Positions 55,611 to 64,000 of a DNA stretch of 64,000 nucleotides are shown one piece after another. The number at the start of each line of letters is the position of its first letter. The stretch's first letter is position 1. Origin of the DNA: Lunularia cruciata (lineage: Eukaryota > Streptophyta > Marchantiopsida > Lunulariales > Lunulariaceae); contig OX419756.1 in the NCBI GenBank assembly GCA_948567375.1, forward strand, positions 65,858,333 to 65,922,332, written 5' to 3'. The notes under the pieces were generated by a model that did not search any database, was not told where the DNA came from, and saw only the letters and a program-made list of their open reading frames with translations. The translations under genes and the position numbers were made by a program.

Positions 55611-56289
55611 TGTGAGCCGGCCTGTCTCTCACTCAGGATGAACCTCTGATGGCTATTATGGTAGCGCACCATGGACTAAGAAGGCAAGGAACCCCAACTC
55701 CATCATACTCCTCCAAGGCTAACACTCCAAGACTCAAGACATTGCTCACTAGAGAACTCAATGAGAGAGAGATAGTTGCAAATGAAAGGATGATGAGTAC
55801 CTCCTCACTCCTTGTTTATATACTTGTGAAATAGTTACGTACCAAAGTTACTAATTACCGTAGTAACTCAAGTTACTAGACTAAAAGTCAAGTAAAGTCA
55901 AAAAGTAGAAAAGAATATCCATTCACATGGGCATATTCCCCTTATCTTGACCCAACCACTAAAGCAAGGATTCCTTCACATGGGCTATCCTTGGACTAAA
56001 GAAGAATCCAAAACAAAAAGGCTTGCGGGCCCAAGAGTTCTCAACTCTTTCCCCAAAGCCAAACACCTAGGAATAATACCAAGTCAACACACTAAAATCC
56101 AAAATAGTGGTGCTCATCTTTTCTACTTCCTCTAAAGTAAGGTCCCATCTATCTTAGCTATGACTAACTTTAGCTAACCATGACTAATATAGAACCATCC
56201 TTTATCTCTATATAAATAATATCTCTTAAGTACTTGTAATACCAAGCTAAATATCACAATACCACACACATGCACAAATGGGTGTTACA
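55611..56289 (-). repeat. K1 5' LTR
   Basis: 679 bp, starting TGTAACACCC on the minus strand at 56289. TATATAAAC at about 55815-55823; palindrome at 55862-55877. It differs from the 3' LTR at three sites only. Confidence 0.95.
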
Positions 56290-57765
56290 GGGCATACTAC
56301 CATTTGCAGGTAATCTACTCCATTACTGGCAACTTTGTCCTCCCACGGAGTGGTCTCTCTTCTTTCCTCGTGATCTCCCTATACTCGCCTTCTTCTCTGG
56401 AGTCTTCGTATTGGGATCGATGCCTCACTGCCCGAGCTTCCTTTTACCTCTTCCTTCACTCTACTCGGTCCCGCTTCACACTTCGCCTTACGTCTTGAGC
56501 AAATTCCTTGCTATACTGCGATCTTCTGTTCCTCGCGCACTGGTACTTCATCTTCCAGCGCCGCATTGTCTTCGGTTTCTACTTCGGCTTGCATTTCTTC
56601 TTTGTATTCTTCAGCCGCTGGTAGCGATGTCATCTCTCCTCCTTCCTCATTGTCACTGCTTGTATCTCCACTTTGCAATGTCAGCTCAGGTTCCTCCTCA
56701 CGTTCTGAGTCCTCTGTCTTGAGCTCAGCTTCACCTTCTGAGTCTTCATCTTCCGACTCAATCACCACCATTCCTCGCCTCGGGTTATTTTTCTGCATTT
56801 TCCGAGGTTTCTTGTTTTCTTTGGCTTCTACTTGCCGAGTTCTCTTCTTCGTCAGGGTACTTTCAACGAGCTCCACGTTCTTCCCTGTCTTTGCGTAGTA
56901 ATCGTCCGTGCTCCGGATTTGGAGAATGTATTGCTGCTCCTCCGTGTTAACTTCTCTTCTCAAATCAGGATGGAAATGAGACACCATTCTATTACACTCC
57001 GCCAAATTGAGCAGATTTAACCCGAGGTAAAAATGTGCTGCAAATGGTACGATGTAGTGTGGAGGCGACTTATCCCGCAGATTCCACACCATCTGCCTCG
57101 TTCTTCCGTGAAAGCACCTTCGCCCAATTGATTGGTTCTCCTGCAAATAACTTGTGAAAGAACACCGCTTGGTGTTTCATCACATAGGTAGTTCTCTCCG
57201 GCTTCAAGAGGGCCATTAGTGCACTCACAATTTCTCTCCTCACTGGGTCTTTGTAGCTCTCAACTTTATACCCATTCTTTGTCCTCTTTGATGAGAAGGC
57301 ATCTCTCACCTCCTGCGTTTCTTGGGCTATCTCTCCTTTCTCCAAGAACGTGGCTCCCTGCACCAAGCCTGCCTCCTTCCCGAGTACGAGTCTCCAATCT
57401 GACTCTATCTAGCGAGCCGGATTTCCTCTCTTCCCTTCTTCCTCGGGACCATCGAGACATTTACTCTTGATGATTTCTGTCATGAATCCTGGAAAACTTA
57501 CGTTCCAATTCCATGCCAGAAAAGTGATCCAAGGTCGGCTCAAGACTTCGATCATCGCTACTATATCTAATCTCCGAATTGCATGATTTCTCACTGCAAA
57601 TTCGGAGTTTTTCTTCCCTCCTCCCATCTCTTCTGCTTTCTTACTGTCTCTTGATTTCTCTCTCGCGACTTCTCCCTTGCGCACTAACACGAGTCCAACT
57701 CTATTTCCCTTTCCCCGATCACCTGCAAGACGACTCCTCAACGGCGAAGGAAAATTGCTTGACAT
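56290..57765 (-). pseudogene. LTR-encoded frame (copy Gg), N-terminal half
   Basis: ATG 57765 (MSSNFPSPLRSRLAGD) with good preservation: 57765-57409, then 57366-57070 after a stop that replaces Trp, then a one-base-type phase change in WARC (about 57120), and 57146-56511 with the acidic region. It continues in 48487-47385. Confidence 0.7.
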
Positions 57766-58179
57766 TTCGTCCTTGCAGTTTTGATTTTTATAGAGTTGCA
57801 CTTCTTTGTCTTCCGTCGCTTTGAGTTTCTACCGAGAAATCACACCTCCGACATGCACCTGTCACTATCACTCAACCTTCGCACGTATGAGCCGCCAATT
57901 TTGAAATGGCCCCTTCTTGAATTTCTCGCCCCGACGAAAGGTTGTTAGACTGTCTTTGCCTCGGGTTGAGCTTCCCCCGAGCCGAAGACAATTTACTTTG
58001 TATTGTATGCTGACATGGCATTTCAGAGTACTTTGCCTTTATGACCCGAAGTCACTTTTCTTTGGGTTTCATTCCGAAGACAATTTTTTTCATCTTCTTT
58101 GGCCATACAGGCACAATCCGACTTCTCTATACACTTCTTCTCCTTTATTTTGAAAAAAACAAAAAATGTGGGCACCACA
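56290..58179 (-). mobile_element. Gg: solo G-family LTR, right part
   Basis: Second half of the solo LTR split by K1. The minus-strand start is TGTGGTGCCCAC at 58179; TATA-like box near 58125. Followed by CACTC (58180-58184), the target duplication within Gf. Confidence 0.88.
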
Positions 58180-58184
58180 CACTC

Positions 58185-59109
58185 CGTAGGTTGAAGTAGT
58201 CATGAGTGATGGAGTGGAGTACCTGCAAAATTGGAACACAAGAAGAGGGAGATGTAGTCTAAGTGTCCGGAGGTGAAGACTGTATTATAGGTGTTAGCAC
58301 GACTGGAAGAAGAGAACTCGGAGTTGAAGATATAATCCAAGGTGAGGAGGAAAGGGAAGTATTGCAAGTGGATGCATTAGTGCAGAGTCAAGTGATTGAG
58401 AACTTGAAGAGAGAAGCAAGGTATTGAGAGGAACTTGTGAAGCAGAGTGACATAGCAAGGGAAAGACAAGTCGCTGAGTATGAAATCTTGAAGCAGCAGT
58501 TTGCTTATTCAAGACTAGAAATTATCCATGCTATGGTGAGGGTAGCAGAGAAGGAACAAGAGCTTGATAGAGTAATGGAGAGTGTTGAAGAGAAGAAGCA
58601 TCTATAGCAATTGGAGTTAACATTGAGATATAGGGAAGAAAAGAGATTGTGAGAGTTATTTTGTTATCAAGAAGAGAAGGTTGTACAGAAGGAGAAGGAG
58701 GAGGAAACTTTGAAAGTTGAGTTCAAAGCAGAATTGGCAATGTACCGGGAGGATTGGCTTGCAGATCGGGAGCATAAGAGGAAAATGAGATTGGAGCCCT
58801 TGAAGGAGATCGTAATCAAGATGAATGTGATGATGAGTACAAAGGCCAGCATGCGCATTGAAGAAACGAGGCTGCACGAGTTGAAGCTATTGGTGCAAAA
58901 GACGAGGAGGAGACATACAAAGGATACAAATTTGAATGCATTGTTGATTAGTCTCAGAAATTGTGTGGATAGGAAGATATTAGAAGTGGAAGGTAATATC
59001 ACGATTAGATAAGACTTGGTAAAGTTGGAGATAGATAAACTTTGGAAAGATGTTAGAGCAAAACCCAAGGAGTAGGAGTGCAGATGTCTTTGGAGTTATC
59101 ATTGGAGAC
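58185..59109 (+). pseudogene. G2 5' LTR (copy Gf), coiled-coil part
   Basis: Continues Gf after Gg. Coiled-coil coding text is seen on the plus strand (ARERQVAEYEILKQQF near 58455; KRKMRLEPLKEIVIKMN near 58775; LHELKLLVQKTRRR near 58875) with several stops. It is cut at 59109 by Gh. Confidence 0.75.
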
Positions 59110-62100
59110 TGTGACAACCCGGCAAATATCACTTTTGCGGTAATCGGGTAAGTAAAGTTTGTTCCCGCATAGATACAAGTCAGAAATGTCCAAATACAAA
59201 GTCAAAGTAACAATTTCAGTTCTTCTTGAGTTCTTCTTTAGTCTCTCGGTAGAAACCACACCCAGAAGAGAGTAACAAGCACAGACTCACAGTCTTGTCA
59301 CAAATTCACACTCCATAATCACAACTCCATCAAATCTTTCCAAACAATCTTGATTGTGATGATTCAGGCTCTCCCAAAAATGGCAATTCACTGCAAAACG
59401 ACTTTGCCTCAGAATTGTGTTCCACCCCTCTACTGAAGGCACAACTTCCTTGATCAAAATTGCTTCACATCAACCTTGCACCGCACTCACAAATGCAGAA
59501 TACTACCAACACTACAATTCCTCTCAGATCTGTCAAGGCATTGCTTCGATTGCACTTCACTCAAGATCAAACACACAGAATGAAGATCAAGGCTGTGGAA
59601 TCCAACATCCAACAAACACACTGACTTGCCCTTCAAATTTCTCCACACACTCACAAACACAATTGCAAAGTTGATACTCAGAATCAAGCTCAAGCGACAA
59701 GCACTACTTCACAACACTTTGCTTTATCTATTCTCAGAAATTATGAGCACGGAACAACATAAGACTGCAAATGCCACTCTTAAGTAGTGAAGCAATCAAC
59801 AGTTCTAACAACTATACCGTTCTACAACAACTGTTCTAACCTGCAGATCCAAAATGACAATGCACCTCTTCATATCTACCTCTTCAAATCTCAAATTTGT
59901 TACTAATCTGATCCGATGTCTACTTCTTCTTTGGCTCTCAAACCCGAGCTCAAAGTAACTTTACTTCCTACTACTCTTTCCTCGGGTCTTGTATCTTCTA
60001 CTTCTTCTACCAAATCTAGCAATTCTCTTTCCTGATCTGAAATTTCACTAGTGGGTAATCTATCTAACTCCTTATCTCCCGACCCACTCTTCTCTAATGT
60101 CCCTGATGGCAACTCCAAAGACATTTGGACTCATATGTTATCTACTTTGGGTTTTGCTCTAACATCCTTCCGAAGTTTTTCTAGCTCTATTTTCACTAAG
60201 TCTAATCTAATTGAAATGTTATCCTCTACCTCTAAAACCTTTTTGTCTACACGAGTTCTTAATTTGATCAACAAGGCGTTCATCTTGGTGTCTTTTGCTT
60301 GTCTTTGCCTCGTCTTCTGCACCAACAACTTTAACTTGTGCAGTCTTGCTTCTTCAATTTGAACGCTGGCTTATGTACTTAACATCGCGTTCACCTTGAG
60401 GACTATCCCCTTCAATGGCTCCAATCTTGTCTTCCTTTCTCGTTCCAGATCTGCAAGCCATTCCTCTCTACATCGCCAATTCTGCCTCAAATTCGGCTTT
60501 CACCGTCTCCTTCTCCTTCTCCTTCTGTACAACTTTCTCTTCCTGATTACAAAGTAACTCTCGTAATCTCTCTTTTTCTCTTTACCGTGAAGCCAGCTCT
60601 CTTTGCCAGAGTTGCTTCTTCTTCTCCATACTCTCCATCACTCTATCGAGTTCTTGATCCTTTGATGCTACCCTCGCCATAGAATGGATAAGTTCTACCC
60701 TTGAATCAGCAAATTGCTGCTTCAAGATTTTGTTTTCAGCTACCTGTCTCTCTCTTGCAATGTCACTCTTCCTCGCAAGATCCTCTCAATAGCTCACTTC
60801 CCTCTTTAGGTCTTCAATTACCTGACTTCTCTCTACTGCCTCCGCTTGCAGTACTTCTCTCTCCTCCTCACCTCGGGTTACACTCTTCTTCAACTCCAAG
60901 TTCTCTTCTTCTAATCTTGCTACCACCTGCAATACAGTCTTTACCTCTGGACAAGTCGATTGCATCTCCTTCTTCTTGTGCTCCAACTTCACCAACAATG
61001 GGCACACTACATCTTGCAGGTACTCCACTCCATCACTAGCAACACTTCCTCCCACGGAGTGGTCTCTCTTCTCTCCTCGTGTTCTCCCAATACTCGCCTT
61101 CTTCTCTGGAGTCTTTGTTTCGGAATCAACGCCTCACTGCCCGAGCTTTCTTCTACCTCTTCCTTTACTCTACTCGGCCCCGCTTCACACTTCGCCTTAC
61201 GTCGTGAGCGAACTCCTTGCTGTACTGCGATCTTCTTTTCCTCTGGCACCGGTACTTTGTCCTCCAGTGCTATGTTGTCTTCGGCTTCCAACTTGGCTTG
61301 CACTTCTTCTTCGTATTCTTCAGCCGCTGGCGCCAATGTCATCTCTCCACCTTCTTCACCATCACTGCCCGTATCTCCGCTTTGCAGTGTCAACTTAGGT
61401 TCCTCCTCATGTTCCGAGTCCTCTGTTTTGAGCTCGGCCTCGCCTTCTAAGTCTTCATCTTCAGACTCAATTACCACCATTCCTCACCTCGGGTTACTTC
61501 TCTGCATCTTCCAAGGTTTCTTGCTTTCTTTGGCTTCTCCTTGCCGACTCCTCTTCTTTGTCGGGGTACTCACTGCAACCTCCACGTTCTTCCCTGTTTT
61601 TGCGTAGTAGTTGTCCATGCTCCAGATTTGGAGAATGCATTGCTGCTCCTTGACATCAACCTCCTTTCGCACATCAGGATGGAAGTGCAACACCATCCGC
61701 GTCTGTTCCGCCAAGTTTAGCAAATTGAGCCCAAGGTAGAAGTGTGCTGCAAACGGCACAATGTAGTGTGGAGGCGACTTATCCTGCAAATTCCACACCA
61801 TCTGCCTTGTTCTCCCGTGAAAACACCTCGCCCAATTGATTGGTTCTCCTGCAAACAACTTATGGAAGAACACCGCTTGGTGTTTCATCACATAAGTTGT
61901 TCTCTCCAGCTTCAAGATTGCCATGAGAGCACTCACGATCCCTCTCTTCACTAGATCCTTGTAACTCTCAACTTTGTACCTATTCTTTGTCCTTTTTGAC
62001 AAGAAGGCATCTCTCACCTCCTGAGTCTCTTGGGGTATCTCTCCTTTCCCCAAGAACGTGGCTCCTTGCTCCGAGCCTGCCTCCTTCCCTAGTACAAGTC

Positions 62101-62363
62101 TCTAATCTGACTTTGTCCAACAAGCCGGATTTCCTCTCTTCCCTTCTTCCTTGGGTCCATCGAGACACTTACTCTTGATGATTTCTGTCATGAATCCTGG
62201 AAAACTTACATTCCAGTTCCACGCCAGAAAGGTGATCCGAAGTCGGCTCAAGACTTTGATCCTTGCTATCACATCTAATCTCCAAATCGCATGATTTCTC
62301 ACTGCAAATTTGGAGTTCTTCTTCCCTCCTACCATCTCTTCTACTTTCTCACTTTCTCTTGAT
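59110..62363 (-). mobile_element. Gh: truncated G-family LTR
   Basis: Minus-strand LTR with the 3' end TGTGACAACCCGG at 59110; about 0.5 kb at its start is missing at 62363. No target duplication is seen because the right edge is deleted. About 650 bp of the host LTR Gf is also missing between 59109 and 62364, so insertion and a later deletion are both needed. Confidence 0.82.
59903..62363 (-). pseudogene. LTR-encoded frame (copy Gh)
   Basis: Lacks its start. Blocks: up to 62102; 62053-61484 (FFHKLFAGEPINWARCFHGRTRQMV); 61480-61007 (acidic and basic linker); 61055-60786 and 60328-59903 (coiled coil). A few stops and phase changes. Confidence 0.68.
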
Positions 62364-62681
62364 TTAACACAATTTTGAGGCGAAGTCATTCTATAGTGAA
62401 GTGCCATTTTTGGGAGAGCCCGAATCATCACAACCAAGATTGTTTGGAAAGAGTTGAAGGTGTTGTGATTAAGAAGTGTTACTTCGTGACAAGACTGTGA
62501 ATTAGTGCTTGTTACTCTCTTTTGGGTGTGGTTTCTACCTGAAAGATTAAAGATGCAACCAAGAAGAACTAAAAATTGTTACTGTTTGACTTCATATTTG
62601 GACATTTTTGACTCGTATCTCTGCGGGAACAAACTTTACTTACCCGATTATCACAAAAGTGATATTTGTTGAGTTATCACA
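62364..62681 (+). repeat. G2 5' LTR (copy Gf), terminal part
   Basis: Plus-strand LTR end from AACACAATTTTGAGGCG to GAGTTATCACA at 62681, directly followed by a primer-site-like TGATTTTTAACGCCACTATTG. This confirms again that the LTR ends at the GTTGTCACA side. Confidence 0.82.
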
Positions 62682-63546
62682 TGATTTTTAACGCCACTAT
62701 TGGGGATACAAATCTCGGAATTGGAAGAATATGAAGCCAAATTCAAAACTGGGTATCAAAGCAATATGAATGTCTGCATCAAGAGAACAACAGGAAGAGA
62801 GAGTTTGAAGACAAGCATTGCACCATGAAGAAGACAAATGTCTGAAAATCCCATCTACTTTTGACAAAACCAAACAAGAGGCGTTGGACTTTCAACTCCT
62901 TCACAAAGTGCAAGAAGCCTTGCAAGAACTTGACCACAAGAAATGCGAAGGCGGTTGGCAAGGCTACTTTACATCCCCCTCTTTGTCCAAAAAGAAGAAA
63001 GACTCAAGTGGCTAGACATATGCATTACGGCCCAATACACCAACTTCTCCTAGAGCTGTAAAGGAAGTTGCGTCCTTAAAGAACTTTGTTCGGGAAAAGA
63101 CAGCACACACATTGACTGAAGAAGAGTGTCTGCACCTTCTACAAACAATTCCTTGGTTTTCCCGAAGAAATTTTGAAGAACACATCGAAGGTGTTGATCC
63201 TGAATCTCCAACCAAGTTGAAGTAGACACCCTCATAGAAGAAATTCTTGAAGAAGACCCTACCTTGAATTTGAAAAATTGGAATCCTTGGGCTGACAACA
63301 CGGCGTCAATTCCAGCCAATTCCTTGGTTCTATCAAGTTCAAATCTACCCCTGCCAATCCAAGTGCATCGAACAATGATTTCATTGCTTGTCACCCAACA
63401 CGCCTATCAGAAGTATAAGGGGACAAAACAAGACGAAGACCTCGATGAATTCATCAAAGATTTCAAAGTCATCTCCTTTGCTAACAAGGAGCATGACTCG
63501 GCGGATCAACTACAAATTTTCCCAAGTTTGCTCCAAAAGAAAGCTC
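62682..63546 (+). pseudogene. gag: G2 internal start and gag N-terminus
   Basis: Gag start ATG 62770 (MSASREQQEERV) aligned with G1 gag. The frame holds to about 63226 with TGA at codon 13 (Arg CGA in G1) and TAG near 63014, then shifts and continues at 63264-63546 (LKNWNPWADNTASIP, HAYQKYKGTKQDEDLDEFI). K4 cuts it at 63547. Confidence 0.82.
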
Positions 63547-64000
63547 TATAACACCCATTTTTGCATGTGTGTGGTATTGTGATATTTAGCTTGGTATTAC
63601 AAGTACTTAAGAGATATTATTTATATAAAGATAAAGGATGGTTCTATATTAGTCATGGTTAGCTAAAATTAGTCATAGCTAAGATAGATGGGACCTTACT
63701 TTAGAGGAAGTAGAAAAGATGAACACCACTATTTTGGATTTTAGTGTTTTGACTTGGTATTATTCCTAGGTGTTTGGCTTTGGGAAAAGAGTTGAGAACT
63801 CTTGGGCCCGCAAGCCTTTTTGTTTTGGATTCTTCTTTAGTCCAAGGATAGCCCATGTGAAGGAATCCTTGCTTTAGTGGTTGGGTCAAGATAAGGGGAA
63901 TATGCCCATGTGAATGGATATTCCTTTCTACTTTTTGACTTTACTTGACTTTTAGTCTAGTAACTTGAGTTACTACGGTAATTAGTAACTTTGGTACGTA
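63547..64000 (+). repeat. K4: K-family LTR at the window edge
   Basis: Plus-strand K LTR starting TATAACACCCATTTTTGCATG (TG changed to TA) and closely matching the K1 LTR. The rest is off the window, so solo LTR or full element cannot be decided. Confidence 0.88.

Larger units (their letters stand above)
48488..56289 (-). mobile_element. K1: nearly intact young gypsy element
   Basis: 7802-bp element with 679-bp LTRs (5' 55611-56289, 3' 48488-49166) that differ at three positions, all transitions. The primer site, leader with zinc-knuckle frame, gag and an uninterrupted 1189-codon pol are present. GGGC flanks both sides (48484-48487, 56290-56293). It is the youngest element in the window by LTR identity and lies in a solo LTR that is itself in another LTR. 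Confidence 0.95.

Overview
The window looks like nuclear repeat sequence from a streptophyte with a large genome. All recognisable coding sequence belongs to LTR retrotransposons of the Ty3/gypsy type. I found no host gene, rRNA, functional tRNA or CRISPR array. The retroelement types and tRNA-Asp-like primer sites fit plants or charophyte algae. The species cannot be fixed from the sequence, but capture of a cytosine methyltransferase by a retrotransposon has been reported before in charophyte algae and dinoflagellates.

Three families account for nearly everything. Family M (M1 112-9974; M2 in two blocks between 34713 and 40965; M3 a remnant at about 41180-43051) is a gypsy element whose single polyprotein frame runs gag, protease, C5-cytosine methyltransferase, reverse transcriptase/RNase H, integrase and a C-terminal PHD finger. 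Its terminal repeats are arranged A1...B1-A2-B2 instead of as two plain LTRs. Family G has LTRs of about 3.7-3.8 kb, each carrying a sense reading frame of about 857 codons (globular N-terminus, acidic centre, long coiled coil). G1 (about 16150-29094, minus strand) keeps both LTRs and gag-pol; the other copies are solo or broken LTRs. Family K has 679-bp LTRs, a small zinc-knuckle frame upstream of gag, and gag-pol. K1 (48488-56289, minus strand) is young and nearly intact; K2, K3 and K4 are partial.

Layout from left to right: a G LTR (1-11453) split by M1; K2 (11454 to about 16150, plus strand, RT deleted); G1 (to 29094); K3 (29095-34712), whose LTR is split by the solo G LTR Gd; M2 (34713-40965), split by the solo G LTR Ge; a short repeat patch; M3 (inverted); about 1.7 kb of unrecognised degenerate DNA; a plus-strand G2 element starting at 44792, whose 5' LTR is split by solo LTR Gg (itself split by K1) and by the truncated LTR Gh; G2 gag (62770-63546), cut by K4, which runs off the window. 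Several insertions keep target-site duplications, so their order can be read.

The main system of interest is M1. A retrotransposon polyprotein contains a DNMT3-like writer domain and a PHD-type putative chromatin reader attached to the integrase. The frame is uninterrupted by indels for about 7.3 kb and is broken by 13 stop codons, each reachable by one C-to-T change. The second is family G, whose LTR carries a conserved protein-coding frame.
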